Source: Burkholderia sp. Bp9143 (GTDB taxonomy: Bacteria > Pseudomonadota > Gammaproteobacteria > Burkholderiales > Burkholderiaceae). Taken from it: 64,000 bases of DNA. Positions 17,053 to 26,292 of the stretch are shown here, piece after piece (the stretch's first letter is position 1; each line of letters begins with the position of its first letter). The notes under the pieces are model-generated. The model saw nothing but the letters and a program-made list of their open reading frames with translations, made no database searches and had not been told where the DNA came from. The position numbers and the translations under genes were made by a program. Location: contig NZ_QTPO01000001.1 in the NCBI RefSeq assembly GCF_003853645.1, positions 62,001 to 126,000 on the forward strand, given 5' to 3'.

Positions 17053-17318
17053 ATGAAAATATCGAGAGATTTCGGGATTGTCGTTCGACGCGCGGCGCTG
17101 GTCGAGAAAGCGATCGACCTGTCTGCCGTCATGCGCGAATTCAATTTCGCCGACTGCTTCGACGAGTCGGACCGCTTGGTGTCGCTCGGCCCGTTCTTCG
17201 GCGGCGACGCTGCCGATGCGTGCATGAGGTCGCTCGAACGGCTCGGGCTGTCTATTTCGACGATTTCTTCATCGTCGAGGAAGCGTATCCCGGTTGGTGC
17301 GAGGTGGAAGCTTTCTGA
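17053..17318 (+). pseudogene. Small gene interrupted by a -1 frameshift
   Basis: Reading from ATG 17053 gives MKISRDFGIVVRRAALVEKA and continues for 66 codons to SLERLGL (ending at 17250). The frame then turns into low-quality sequence, whereas the neighbouring frame reads VYFDDFFIVEEAYPGWCEVEAF and stops at 17316. One missing base after 17250 explains both halves, restoring a protein of about 88 aa. I do not recognise the family. Either a real mutation or a sequencing error; the intact gene lies next to a DUF7660-like gene. Confidence 0.6.
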
Positions 17319-17344
17319 ACGTTGCGTAGCAGGGGGCGATACGC

Positions 17345-17665
17345 ATGAACGACGAACTGAAAGGCGAGATGGCCGCGCGGCTGCAGCACGCGCTCGAGCG
17401 GGTGGTCGACGAGCGCTCGCTGATCCATTTCCTGCGCGTGCTCGGTCATGACTGGCACAAGGAGCGCCAGCTCGAGGCCGACGTGCCGCCGGCGCCGTAC
17501 GCGGCCGCCGCGCTCGGCTGGGAAAACCGCTCGATCGGCGAGTACCTGGAGGCGATGGTCGACTGGGCCGAAGCGTCCGAGGAAGGGCTGCGCTGCTACG
17601 ACCTGCCCGACAACCCGTGGCGGCGCATGGCGGACATCCTCTTCGCCGGCAAGATCTACGAATAG
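17345..17665 (+). CDS. Small acidic protein, DUF7660-like
   Basis: 106 aa, soluble, no signal or membrane segment. The second half, GWENRSIGEYLEAMVDWAEA, then PDNPWRRMADILFAGKIYE, has the tryptophan-rich pattern and closing KIYE that I associate with DUF7660. Function unknown. AGGGGGC precedes the start. It may have formed a unit with the frameshifted gene 27 bases upstream, as both read the same way. Confidence 0.7.
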   Translation: MNDELKGEMAARLQHALERVVDERSLIHFLRVLGHDWHKERQLEADVPPAPYAAAALGWENRSIGEYLEAMVDWAEASEEGLRCYDLPDNPWRRMADILFAGKIYE

Positions 17666-17707
17666 CGCGCTTCGCGGCGATTCGCACGCGCGGCGGGGGC
17701 GAACGGC

Positions 17708-18607
17708 CTAGTCGGCCGTCCCTTCGGCATACGCACGCAGCCCGTTCGCCAGCGCATCGAACACGGCCCGGCAACGCGGGCTCGTCCGCAGATCCTCGTG
17801 CATGACCACCCAGGTTTCCAGTTTCATCGCGGGCCCGTCCGGCAGTACGCGCACGAGCCGCGCGTCGCGTTGCGCGAGCCGGTTCTGGCAGAAGCCGATC
17901 CCGTAGCCCGCGCGAATCATCGCGAGTTGTGCAAGATTGCTGTCGGTGCGCAGCGCGAAGGTATCGCGCTTCCACAACGGCAGGCCGCGCCCGGCCGCGC
18001 GAATGAACGGCGTCACCGTATCGAAACCGATCAGCGTGTGATGCGCGAGTTCGTCCATCGTCGACGGCGTGCCGTTGCGTGCGAGGTAGTCGTCGCGCGC
18101 ATGCAGCCCGACGTCGATGTCGCCGACGCGCCGCGCGACGAGCGCTTCCTGCGCGGGCGGCGCCATCCGCACGGCGATATCGGCTTCGCGATTCAGGACG
18201 TCCTGGATGCGGTCGGTCGGCACCAGTTCGATCACGAGCCCCGGATGATCGCGCCGCAACTGCGCGAGCATCGGCGGCAGGACCTCGACCGCGATCACGT
18301 CGCTGGCCGAGATCCGCACGGTGCCGCGCACGCCCGCGCCGTGGCTCGCGGCCGCGCGTTCGAACGCGGCCGCCGCGCTGCGCAGCGCTTCGGCATGGCC
18401 GCGCAGCGCAAGGGCCGCCTCGGTCGGCAGCAGCCCCGACGGCGAGCGCGTGAACAGCGTCTGGCCGAACGCGGCTTCGAGCGCGGCGACGTGGCGGCCT
18501 GCCGTCGGCTGCGTGATGCCGAGCGCGCGCGCCGCGCCCGACAGCGAGCCTTCCGTCAGCACGGCGAGGAAGGTGCGGTAACGTTCCCAGTTCAGATCGA
18601 TAGTCAT
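17708..18607 (-). CDS. LysR-type transcriptional regulator (divergent to epimerase)
   Basis: 299 aa. The HTH lies in residues 1-60 (NWERYRTFLAVLTEGSLSGA and LGITQPTAGRHVAALEAAFG), followed by a LysR substrate-binding domain beginning near RISASDVIAVEVLPPML. Starts 100 bp from the divergently read NAD-dependent epimerase gene, its likely target. Confidence 0.93.
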   Translation of the reverse strand: MTIDLNWERYRTFLAVLTEGSLSGAARALGITQPTAGRHVAALEAAFGQTLFTRSPSGLLPTEAALALRGHAEALRSAAAAFERAAASHGAGVRGTVRISASDVIAVEVLPPMLAQLRRDHPGLVIELVPTDRIQDVLNREADIAVRMAPPAQEALVARRVGDIDVGLHARDDYLARNGTPSTMDELAHHTLIGFDTVTPFIRAAGRGLPLWKRDTFALRTDSNLAQLAMIRAGYGIGFCQNRLAQRDARLVRVLPDGPAMKLETWVVMHEDLRTSPRCRAVFDALANGLRAYAEGTAD

Positions 18608-18706
18608 ACATAAATGTATAGCTGATGGATCGGGTTCGGCAATTCCTTGTTAGGCGGCCTCGCGCCAGAATGCGTGCTGACAACGGTTCATTCACGGAGA
18701 ACGGCA

Positions 18707-19687
18707 ATGACGGCGAACGCAGGCGGAACGCAACGACAGGCACTCGTGCTCGGCGCGAGCGGAGGCATCGGCGGCGAGGTCGCGCGTCAGTTGCGCGCTG
18801 CCGGCTGGCAGGTACGCGCGCTCAAGCGCGGGCTCGACGCCGAGACGGTGGAGCGCGACGGGATCGCGTGGATGCGCGGCGACGCGCTCGACCGCGAGGC
18901 GGTGGTTCGCGCGGCGCGCGGCTGCGGCGTGATCGTGCATGCGGTGAACCCGCCCGGGTACCGGAACTGGTCGACGCAGGTGCTGCCGATGCTCGACAAC
19001 ACGATCGCGGCGGCGACGGTGGCGCAGGCGACCGTCGTGCTGCCGGGGACGGTCTACAACTACGGACCCGACGCGTTTCCGGTGTTGCGCGAAGAGGCAC
19101 CGCAGCATCCGGTGACGCGCAAGGGCACGATCCGCGTCGAGATGGAGCGGCGGTTGCAGGCCGCGACCGCGCAGGGCGTCCGGACGATCATCGTGCGGGC
19201 CGGCGATTTCTTCGGGGCGCACGCGGGCAACAACTGGTTCGGGCAGGGGCTCGTCAAGGCCGGGCGACCCGTCGCGGCCATCAGCGTGCCGGGCCGGCCG
19301 GGCGTCGGCCATCAGTGGGCGTACCTGCCGGACGTCGCGCGCACGATGGTCGAGCTGGTCGAGCGACGCGACACGCTGGAGCCGTTCGCGCGCTTCCACT
19401 TCGGCGGGCACTGGGACGACGACGGCACGCAGATGGCGCAGGCCGTGCGCCGCGTCGCGCAACGGCACGGGATGCGGCCGACGGTGCGGCGATTCCCGTG
19501 GTGGCTCGTGTGGGTCGCGGCGCCGTTCGTCACGACGATGCGCGAGATGCTCGAGATGCGCTATCTGTGGCGCGAGCCGCTCCGGATGGATAACGCGCGG
19601 GTGACGGCGGTGCTCGGCCGCGAGCCGGCGACGCCGCTCGATACGGCGGTGGAGGAGGCGCTGACGGGGCTGGGCTGCCTGCGATGA
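18707..19687 (+). CDS. NAD(P)-dependent epimerase/dehydratase-family protein
   Basis: 326-aa extended-SDR/atypical-SDR protein. The cofactor motif is LVLGASGGIGGEV (GxxGxxG) at residues 12-24, and TVYNYGPDAFPV carries the YxxxK-region equivalent without an obvious Lys. Start at 18707 is preceded by CGGAGAACGGC; the longer reading from 18647 has no ribosome site. It probably acts on nucleotide sugars or small carbonyl compounds. Controlled, by position, by the divergent LysR regulator. Confidence 0.85.
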   Translation: MTANAGGTQRQALVLGASGGIGGEVARQLRAAGWQVRALKRGLDAETVERDGIAWMRGDALDREAVVRAARGCGVIVHAVNPPGYRNWSTQVLPMLDNTIAAATVAQATVVLPGTVYNYGPDAFPVLREEAPQHPVTRKGTIRVEMERRLQAATAQGVRTIIVRAGDFFGAHAGNNWFGQGLVKAGRPVAAISVPGRPGVGHQWAYLPDVARTMVELVERRDTLEPFARFHFGGHWDDDGTQMAQAVRRVAQRHGMRPTVRRFPWWLVWVAAPFVTTMREMLEMRYLWREPLRMDNARVTAVLGREPATPLDTAVEEALTGLGCLR

Positions 19688-19861
19688 CGGCGAGCGGCGC
19701 AGGCGGGTAACGGGCCCACGTGCGGGTCATGTCCTTTATTGTCTGCGCACGCGCCGCCTTCCATCACGCCTCGACCGGCAATACCTCGACCGCATACCGC
19801 CGGGCGAGGGGACGGGCGATCGCGCCCGAGGGCAAGCGCGGCTGCCCGTGACGATGCGCAC

Positions 19862-19922
19862 GCGGGCGGCGCGTCCCCGTGCATCGACGATGGATCGTGC
19901 GGGCGGCGTATCCCCGTGCATC
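19862..19922. repeat. Two-copy direct repeat, 37-bp period
   Basis: A 24-base unit beginning GCGGGCGGC and ending CCCCGTGCATC occurs at 19862-19885 and 19899-19922, with two differences (CG versus TA in the middle). It sits in the 233-bp non-coding stretch after the epimerase and touches the stop codon of the minus-strand SDR. Only two copies, so not a CRISPR. Confidence 0.6.
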
Positions 19923-20712
19923 AAAGCTTGTCGAACGCGAGCGTGGGCACATCGACGACCATCGCGCCGCCGTCGGCGACGAGCGTCGCGCCGGTCACGA
20001 ACGACGCGTCGGGCGAGGCCAGGAATGCGCACACGGCCGCGATCTCGTCCGGATCGGCCGCGCGCCGCAGCGGGACGTCGGCGCTCACGCGCGCATACGC
20101 GCCGTCGAGCGTGTCGCCGTACGCGGACATCAGCGGCTCCATTTCCGCATCGGCCATTGGCGTGCGGACCCAGCCCGGGCATACCGCGTTCGCACGCACG
20201 CCGTGCGGCCCGTAGTCACGGGCAAGCGAACGCGCGAGCCCGAGCAGCGCATGCTTGCCGACCGTATAGCCGCATACGCCGGGTCCGGCCGCGAGCGCGG
20301 CGATCGACGCGACCAGCACGATGCTGCCGCGCTGCGCGATCAGGTCGGGCACGCACGCGCGTGCGCTGACGAACGCCGTGTCGAGGTTCGCATGCATCGC
20401 ATCGCGCCACTGTGCGTCGTCGGTTTCGTCCGCGCGGCCGAGACCGCGGCCGCCCGCGCACGCGACGAGCGCATCGACGGGGCCGAACCGCTCGGCGATC
20501 TCCGGCAGGAAGCGGGCCCAGTCGGTCGTGCTCGCGGCGTCGCCGGCGAGCGCGAGGCCGCCCGTCTCGGCGGCGAGTGCGTCGAGCGGCGCCCGGCGCC
20601 GGCCGATCAGCGCGATGCGGTCGCCGCGGGCGGCGAAGCGGCGCGCGCACGCAGCGCCGATGCCGGTGCCTGCGCCGGTGATCGCGATCGTACGGGGTTG
20701 CGGGTGCGTCAT
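19921..20712 (-). CDS. SDR-family oxidoreductase
   Basis: 263 aa classical SDR. Motifs are ITGAGTGIG, ACAGG (NAG variant), catalytic Ser in LVASIAALAAG, YTVGK and VTGATLVADGG. Start at 20712 is supported by CCGGAGAACGAC on the coding strand and by the clean family N-terminus; the frame is open far upstream but without a plausible start. Monocistronic as far as visible. Substrate unknown. Confidence 0.9.
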   Translation of the reverse strand: MTHPQPRTIAITGAGTGIGAACARRFAARGDRIALIGRRRAPLDALAAETGGLALAGDAASTTDWARFLPEIAERFGPVDALVACAGGRGLGRADETDDAQWRDAMHANLDTAFVSARACVPDLIAQRGSIVLVASIAALAAGPGVCGYTVGKHALLGLARSLARDYGPHGVRANAVCPGWVRTPMADAEMEPLMSAYGDTLDGAYARVSADVPLRRAADPDEIAAVCAFLASPDASFVTGATLVADGGAMVVDVPTLAFDKL

Positions 20713-21133
20713 GTCGTTCTCCGGAAGGGTGTCGTCTCCGGTCACTTTAGGCGGCGCCGATGCACGCCGGTATCCGCCGAAAGGATGAACGCGAACCGGC
20801 CGGACGGTCGAGGTCGGCGCCCGGCGCCACCGGCACGGTCGCGGCCATTTTGCAAAGACTGACGATGTTCGGCGCCGAATCGCTCTATCCTCCGTATTTT
20901 TGAGATATGTCGCAAAAGCCCGGCAAAATAGCGCGGGCGAGCCCGCGCACCGGTGCGTGGCGCGCCGGCCGGCCGATTCCGTCGTGCAAGCGGAGCGGCA
21001 GGCAGCACGATCGGCGTGCGCGTGCGCCCGATACGGATGCATCGCGTCTGCCGATGGCGCATGTCGCGGTGGCTGATCGCCCGGTCGCGCATCGCGCGGC
21101 CGGACCATCGACAAGAACAGGGAGGGGCCGGCA
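20713..21133. other. Non-coding stretch
   Basis: 421 bases between divergent genes. Several short frames are open, but their composition (Arg/Pro-rich shadow sequence) gives no credible protein. It must hold the promoters of the SDR and the metallopeptidase genes; I could not single out boxes with confidence. Confidence 0.5.
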
Positions 21134-22012
21134 ATGAGGCTGGACGACGAAAGAGAAAGCGTGAACGTCGAGGATCGACGCGGTGGCGGCGGTTTCGGCG
21201 GCGGGCGCGCGACGATCGGCATCGGCACGATCGTGGTCGCGCTGGCCGCATCGTATTTCTTCGGGATCGACCCGCGCGTCGTGCTCGAAGGCGCGTCGGC
21301 GCTGCAGGGCCGGCAGCAGCAGGCGCAGCCCGCGCCCACGCAGCACCAGGGTGCGCCGGCGAATGACCCCGGCGCGGTGTTCACGCGCAAGGTGCTCGGC
21401 AATATCGAACGCACGTGGACGGGCGTCTTCAATACCCAGCTGCATGCGCAGTACGAGCCGCCGAAGCTCGTGATGTTCACGAACTCGACGCCGACCGCGT
21501 GCGGCACCGGCCAGACCGCGATGGGGCCGTTCTACTGTCCGGGCGACCGCAACGTGTACATCGATCTCGGCTTCTACGACGAACTGCGCAAGCGGTTCGG
21601 CGCGGGCGGCGATTTCGCGCAGGCCTACGTGATCGCGCACGAAGTCGGCCATCATGTGCAGAACCTGCTCGGCATTTCCGACAAGGTCGATGCCGCGCGC
21701 CGGCGTTCGAGCGAAGCGCGCTCGAACGCGCTGTCGGTGCGGATGGAACTGCAGGCCGACTGCTTCGCCGGTGTCTGGGCGAACAATGCGCAGCGCGCGA
21801 ACCAGCGGCTGATGGAGCCCGGCGATTTCGAGCAGGGGTTGAAGGCGGCGGCCGCGATCGGCGACGACCGGCTGCAGCAGCAAGGCCAGGGCTACGTCGT
21901 GCCGGAGAGCTTCACGCACGGCACCAGCGAGCAGCGCGTGTACTGGCTGCGGCGCGGGCTGGAGTCGGGTGAAGTCAGCGTCTGCGATACGTTCGCCGCG
22001 AACGCGCACTGA
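21134..22012 (+). CDS. Membrane-anchored neutral zinc metallopeptidase (YpfJ family)
   Basis: 292 aa. A short cytoplasmic, Gly-rich N-terminus is followed by one membrane segment (IGIGTIVVALAASYF, residues ~32-46) and an extracytoplasmic peptidase domain. The zinc motif is VIAHEVGHHVQNLLG (HExxHH) near residue 172, and a downstream acidic helix ELQADCFAGVWAN supplies the third ligand region. CGTGQTAMGPFYCPGDRNVY is characteristic of the family. GGGAGG precedes the start. Physiological substrate unknown. Confidence 0.92.
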   Translation: MRLDDERESVNVEDRRGGGGFGGGRATIGIGTIVVALAASYFFGIDPRVVLEGASALQGRQQQAQPAPTQHQGAPANDPGAVFTRKVLGNIERTWTGVFNTQLHAQYEPPKLVMFTNSTPTACGTGQTAMGPFYCPGDRNVYIDLGFYDELRKRFGAGGDFAQAYVIAHEVGHHVQNLLGISDKVDAARRRSSEARSNALSVRMELQADCFAGVWANNAQRANQRLMEPGDFEQGLKAAAAIGDDRLQQQGQGYVVPESFTHGTSEQRVYWLRRGLESGEVSVCDTFAANAH

Positions 22013-22250
22013 CACGGACCCTGACTGACAGGGCGGGGCGCACACGCTGCCGCGCCTCCGCGTCGAGGCCGCACGCGCGGCCGCTCCGGAAACACCGCTG
22101 ATCGTTCCGATCGCGCTTGATCGATGCGCGCGATGTTTCGCGCCGCCTTCGACGTCCGTTTTCGATTGCACGGCTCACGGCGCATGATTTCCCGTCGCCG
22201 ATTCCGTCGTCGAGACACGGCACGCCCGTCATCCACCACCCGCGGACGAA

Positions 22251-22293
22251 TTGCCGATTTGTGCTCACCGGCCCATTTCGGCGCCGGTAGGCT
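22251..22293 (+). promoter_or_regulatory. Shared promoter element, copy A (LuxR gene)
   Basis: Box TTGCCGATTTG (22251-22261) followed after 26 bases by TAGGCT (22288-22293), 42-84 bases upstream of the LuxR-type gene. Equivalent boxes precede the aldehyde dehydrogenase, permease and porin genes. The following TGCTCACCGG is also shared with copy B. Confidence 0.55.
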
Positions 22294-22334
22294 GGCCCGA
22301 ACTTCGACGCGTTCGGCCGCCGGCCGCTCCCCTC

Positions 22335-23066
22335 ATGCCGACCTCATCCGTTCCCGCCGATCACGAAGCCGCCGACTGGCAGCGCGCGCTGCGCGCGTGC
22401 GTCGACGCGTTCGACGCGTTCGCGAGCCCGTCCGCGATCGTGTTCTACCGGCTCGACGTGAGCGGCGAGCCGGCCGATTTCGAGCTGTTCGGGATGCCGG
22501 AGGCGATGCATCGCACCTACATCGCGCGCTACCGGATGCTCGATCCGCTGCACCCGTCGCGCTGCGCGGCGGGCGACCGCGCGGTCGTGACGCTCGCGTC
22601 CCAATTGCCTGATGAACGACGCGATGCGTCCGCGTACTGGACCCGTTTCCTGCGGCGGCACGATGTCGCCGATGTCGTCGAGATCTGGCTGCGCGACGAC
22701 GCGGGCCGGACGGTCGGCGCGTTTTCGCTGCTGCGTTTCGGAAAAGGCGACGCGGACGGCAACAGCACGGCGGGCCGGTTCGCGCCGGGCGAGATCGACG
22801 CGTTGGCACGGCTTCAGCCGGTCGCCGAAGCCGCGCTGGGTCCGCTGCTGCGCGTGCGGCGGGGGATTCACCGGATCGGCTGCGAAGAGCGGCTGACCTA
22901 CCGCGAGGAGCAGATCGCGCGCCTCGTGCGCGACGGCCGCTCGAACAAGGAGATCGCACGCGATCTCGCGCTTGGCCAGCCGACCATCAAGACGCATCTG
23001 ATGCGCATGTACCGGAAGCTCGGCGTGTCGAACCGCACGGAGCTGGTGGGTGCGTTGTTCCTGTAA
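22335..23066 (+). CDS. LuxR-family transcriptional regulator
   Basis: 243 aa. The C-terminal ~60 residues are a GerE/LuxR helix-turn-helix (LTYREEQIARLVRDGRSNKE, IARDLALGQPTIKTHLMRMY, ending RTELVGALFL). The N-terminal ~180 residues are not an obvious autoinducer-binding or receiver domain; they may sense a metabolite. Start at 22335 fits the protein better than upstream ATGs. It heads the amine-catabolism region and carries the same upstream box as the catabolic genes, so it may belong to, or govern, that regulon. Confidence 0.88.
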   Translation: MPTSSVPADHEAADWQRALRACVDAFDAFASPSAIVFYRLDVSGEPADFELFGMPEAMHRTYIARYRMLDPLHPSRCAAGDRAVVTLASQLPDERRDASAYWTRFLRRHDVADVVEIWLRDDAGRTVGAFSLLRFGKGDADGNSTAGRFAPGEIDALARLQPVAEAALGPLLRVRRGIHRIGCEERLTYREEQIARLVRDGRSNKEIARDLALGQPTIKTHLMRMYRKLGVSNRTELVGALFL

Positions 23067-23181
23067 ATTTTCCCGCACCCGCACCCGCATTCACGCCGCG
23101 CCATTCATCCGACGATAGCGCGGCGTTCGCACGCCGCCATTCCACGTTCCCGCGTCACCCGCGTTTCGATCCCCCAACGCG

Positions 23182-23225
23182 CTGCCAATTTGCGCTCACC
23201 GGGCGCGATTCCCCGTCGATACAGT
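23182..23225 (+). promoter_or_regulatory. Shared promoter element, copy B (aldehyde dehydrogenase gene)
   Basis: Box CTGCCAATTTG (23182-23192), then CGCTCACCGG, and after 27 bases in total TACAGT (23220-23225) as -10. Located 61 bases upstream of the aldehyde dehydrogenase start. Confidence 0.6.
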
Positions 23226-23285
23226 GGTTCGACGCCCGCATGCCCGAGCGCACGCGGCCCAGCCATGACAAACATCGAGACACCC

Positions 23286-24788
23286 ATGAGCACCACGAAC
23301 TTCGTCGCCGTCAGCGACACCGTGCGCACCTTCGTCGCACGCGACTTCGGCCTTTTCATCGACGGCGCCATGCAGCCCGCGCACGCGGCCGCGCGGCTCG
23401 ACGTGTACGACCCGGCGACGGGTGAGCGCCTCGCGACGGTCGCGGATGCCGACGCGCACGACGTCGACCGCGCAGTCGCGAGCGCGAAGCACGCCTTCGA
23501 CACCCGCGTGTGGAGCGGGCTGCGCCCGGCGGACCGCGAGCGCATCCTGCTGAAGCTCGCCGACCTGATCGAAGCCGACGCCGAAACGCTCGCGCAACTC
23601 GAAACGCTGAACCAGGGCAAGTCGATCCACGTGTCGCGCGCGATCGAGGTCGGCGCGAGCGTCGAATACGTGCGCTACATGGCCGGCTGGGCCACCAAGA
23701 TCACCGGCCAGACGCTCGACGTGTCGATCCCGTTCCCGCCCGGCGCGCGCTATACGGCCTATACGCGCAAGGAGCCCGTCGGCGTGGTCGCCGCGATCGT
23801 GCCGTGGAATTTCCCGCTGATGATCGCGGTGTGGAAGCTGATTCCGGCGCTCGCGGCCGGCTGCACGATCGTGCTGAAGCCGTCGCCGGAAACGCCGCTC
23901 ACCGCGCTGCGCCTCGCCGAACTCGCCCGTGAAGCCGGCGTGCCGCCCGGCGTGTTCAACGTCGTCACCGGCGGCCGCACGTGCGGCGCCGCGCTGTCGA
24001 GCCACCCGTCGATCGCAAAGATCTCGTTCACGGGTTCGACCGCGACCGGCAAGCTGGTCGGCGCGGCGGCCGTGCAGAACATGACGCGCTTCTCGCTCGA
24101 ACTCGGCGGCAAGAACCCGATCGTGATGCTCGACGACGTCGACGTCGCGCAGGCGCTCGACGGCGTCGCCGCCGGCGCGTTCTTCAACCAGGGGCAGGTG
24201 TGCGCGGCCGCGTCGCGCATCTACGTGCATCGCAGCAAGTTCGCGCGGCTCGCGGACGGCCTCGCGGGCGTCGCGCAGTCGATGAAGCTCGGCGCGGGCC
24301 TCGACACCACCGCGCAGATCAACCCGCTCGTCTCCGCGTACCATCGCGACAAGGTCGTCCAGCACATCGAAGGCGCGCGCCGCGCGGGTCTCACGTTCCT
24401 CGCGGGCGGCACGCCGGCCGACGACCTGCCTGGCTACTACGTGAAGCCGGCCGTGATCGCCGATCCGCATCCGGACAGCGCGATCGTGCGCGACGAAGTG
24501 TTCGGCCCGGTGATCGTCGTCGTGCCGTTCGACGATGCGGCCGACGCCGTGCGACTCGCCAATGCGTCGCCGTACGGCCTCGCCGCGAGCATCTGGAGCA
24601 ACGACCTGAAGCGCGTGATGAACCTCGTGCCGCAGATCGAGGCCGGCACCGTGTGGGTGAACTGTCACATTCCGCTCGATCCGTCGATGCCGTTCGGCGG
24701 CTACAAGCAATCGGGCATCGGCCGCGAGTTCGGCCAGTACGCGATCGAAGGCTTCACCGAAACCAAATCCGTCTGCATCGCGCACTGA
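23286..24788 (+). CDS. NAD-dependent aldehyde dehydrogenase
   Basis: 500-aa ALDH-superfamily enzyme oxidising an aldehyde to its acid. The catalytic Glu is in LELGGKNP (near residue 270), the catalytic Cys in FFNQGQVCAAASR (near residue 305), and the cofactor motif is FTGSTATGKLV. PWNFPLMIAVWK, EVFGPVIVV and MPFGGYKQSGIGRE are all typical of the betaine/phenylacetaldehyde-type group. ATG 23286 gives the family start; ATG 23265 adds seven residues. Next to a class III aminotransferase, it would complete conversion of an amine to an acid. Confidence 0.93.
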   Translation: MSTTNFVAVSDTVRTFVARDFGLFIDGAMQPAHAAARLDVYDPATGERLATVADADAHDVDRAVASAKHAFDTRVWSGLRPADRERILLKLADLIEADAETLAQLETLNQGKSIHVSRAIEVGASVEYVRYMAGWATKITGQTLDVSIPFPPGARYTAYTRKEPVGVVAAIVPWNFPLMIAVWKLIPALAAGCTIVLKPSPETPLTALRLAELAREAGVPPGVFNVVTGGRTCGAALSSHPSIAKISFTGSTATGKLVGAAAVQNMTRFSLELGGKNPIVMLDDVDVAQALDGVAAGAFFNQGQVCAAASRIYVHRSKFARLADGLAGVAQSMKLGAGLDTTAQINPLVSAYHRDKVVQHIEGARRAGLTFLAGGTPADDLPGYYVKPAVIADPHPDSAIVRDEVFGPVIVVVPFDDAADAVRLANASPYGLAASIWSNDLKRVMNLVPQIEAGTVWVNCHIPLDPSMPFGGYKQSGIGREFGQYAIEGFTETKSVCIAH

Positions 24789-24869
24789 CACGCTGCGCCA
24801 ACGACGAACACCCCGACAACCTCGATCGCCCGCGATCCAGGTTCAACCGATCCGAAAGTGGAGACTGCA

Positions 24870-26210
24870 ATGAGCTACAACGAAGCGAAGTTCTGGCACC
24901 CGATGCTGCACCCGAACGAAATGAAACGGCGCAAGCCGATCCGCATCGTGCGCGGCGACGGCTGCTACGTGTTCGACGAAACCGGCAAGCAACTGGTCGA
25001 CGGCGTCGCCGGCCTGTGGAACGTGAACGTCGGGCACAACCGCCAGGAAGTGAAGGACGCGATCGTGCGCCAGCTCGACGAGCTCGAATACTTCCAGCTG
25101 TTCGACGGCATCTCGCATCCGCGCGCGGAAGAGCTGTCGAAGAAGCTGATCGACATGCTCGAGCCGGAAGGGATGCGTCGCGTGCTGTACAGCTCGGGCG
25201 GCTCCGACTCGATCGAGACCGCGCTGAAGATCGCGCGCCAGTACTGGAAGGTGCGTGGCCAGGCCGACCGCACCAAGTTCATCTCGCTGAAGCAGGGCTA
25301 TCACGGCACGCACTTCGGCGGCGCGTCGGTGAACGGCAACACGGTGTTCCGCCGCAACTACGAGCCGAACCTGCCCGGCTGCTTCCACGTCGAGACGCCG
25401 TGGCTGTACCGCAACCCGTTCACGCAGGATCCGGAGGAACTCGGCCGGATCTGCGCGGAAATGCTGGAGCGCGAGATCCAGTTCCAGAGCCCCGACACGG
25501 TGGCCGCGTTCATCGCCGAGCCGGTGCAGGGCGCGGGCGGCGTGATCGTGCCGCCGGCCAACTACTGGCCGCTCGTGCGCGAGGTGTGCGACCGCTACGG
25601 CGTACTGCTGATCGCCGACGAAGTCGTGACCGGCTTCGGCCGCAGCGGCAGTATGTTCGGCAGCCGCGGCTGGGGCGTGCGCCCGGACATCATGTGTCTC
25701 GCGAAGGGGATCTCGTCCGGCTACGTGCCGCTCGGCGCGACGGCCGTGAACGCGCGGATCGAGGACGCATTCGCCGCGAACGCGGACTTCGGCGGCGCGA
25801 TCATGCACGGCTACACGTACGCCGGGCACCCGGTTGCATGCGCGGCCGCGATCGCGAGCCTCGACATCATCGTGAAGGAAGACCTCCCGGCGAACGCGGC
25901 GAAGCAGGGCGCATATCTGCTCGAGGCGCTGCAGTCGTTCCCGCAGCGTTTCGCGGCGGTCGGCGAGGTGCGTGGCAAGGGGCTGATGCTCGCGCTCGAT
26001 CTCGTTGCGGACAAGCAGACCCGCGAGCCGATCGACCCGCTGTCCGGCTACGCGAACGCGGTCGCGGAAGTGGCGCGCGAGCACGGCGTGCTGGTGCGTC
26101 CGGTCGGCACGAAGATCATCCTGTCGCCGCCGCTCGTCATCCAGCGCGAGCAACTCGACCGGATCGTCGACGCGCTCGCGGCGGGCTTCGAGGCCGTGCC
26201 GTTCGCGTGA
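24870..26210 (+). CDS. Class III (omega-amino acid/diamine) aminotransferase
   Basis: 446-aa PLP enzyme. Cofactor-site features are YSSGGSDSIETALKIARQYW, IAEPVQGAGGVIVPP, LIADEVVTGFGRSG and the Schiff-base Lys in CLAKGISSGYVPLGA (near residue 283). It resembles SpuC-like and beta-alanine:pyruvate transaminases, consistent with transfer of a terminal amino group to pyruvate. Start at 24870 has GGAGACTGCA ahead; ATG 24858 is too close to it. It follows the dehydrogenase by 81 bases and is closed by a terminator, so the two probably form one transcript. Confidence 0.92.
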   Translation: MSYNEAKFWHPMLHPNEMKRRKPIRIVRGDGCYVFDETGKQLVDGVAGLWNVNVGHNRQEVKDAIVRQLDELEYFQLFDGISHPRAEELSKKLIDMLEPEGMRRVLYSSGGSDSIETALKIARQYWKVRGQADRTKFISLKQGYHGTHFGGASVNGNTVFRRNYEPNLPGCFHVETPWLYRNPFTQDPEELGRICAEMLEREIQFQSPDTVAAFIAEPVQGAGGVIVPPANYWPLVREVCDRYGVLLIADEVVTGFGRSGSMFGSRGWGVRPDIMCLAKGISSGYVPLGATAVNARIEDAFAANADFGGAIMHGYTYAGHPVACAAAIASLDIIVKEDLPANAAKQGAYLLEALQSFPQRFAAVGEVRGKGLMLALDLVADKQTREPIDPLSGYANAVAEVAREHGVLVRPVGTKIILSPPLVIQREQLDRIVDALAAGFEAVPFA

Positions 26211-26247
26211 GGCCGACACGCCGTGATGCCGTAAGCGCGTGACACCG

Positions 26248-26292
26248 AACCGGCGGTGGAGGGCGGGATAACCCGCTCGCCACCGCCGGTTT
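26248..26292 (+). terminator. Terminator after the aminotransferase gene
   Basis: AACCGGCGGTGG (26248-26259) pairs perfectly with CCACCGCCGGTT (26280-26291), with GCGGG/CCCGC inside and a short T run. It ends the dehydrogenase-aminotransferase transcript and abuts shared box copy D. Confidence 0.75.

Noticed and set aside
19862-19922. Possible CRISPR
   Set aside because: Only two repeat copies and a 13-base spacer; no cas genes.
20907-21137. 76-codon frame before the metallopeptidase
   Set aside because: No ribosome site, Arg/Pro-rich, overlaps the next start; no resemblance to any protein.
19921-21507. 528-aa reading of the SDR gene
   Set aside because: The first 265 codons overlap the divergent metallopeptidase gene in antisense and show no domain; the SDR starts at 20712 with a ribosome site.
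23196-24791. 531-codon minus-strand open frame
   Set aside because: Exact shadow of the aldehyde dehydrogenase gene.
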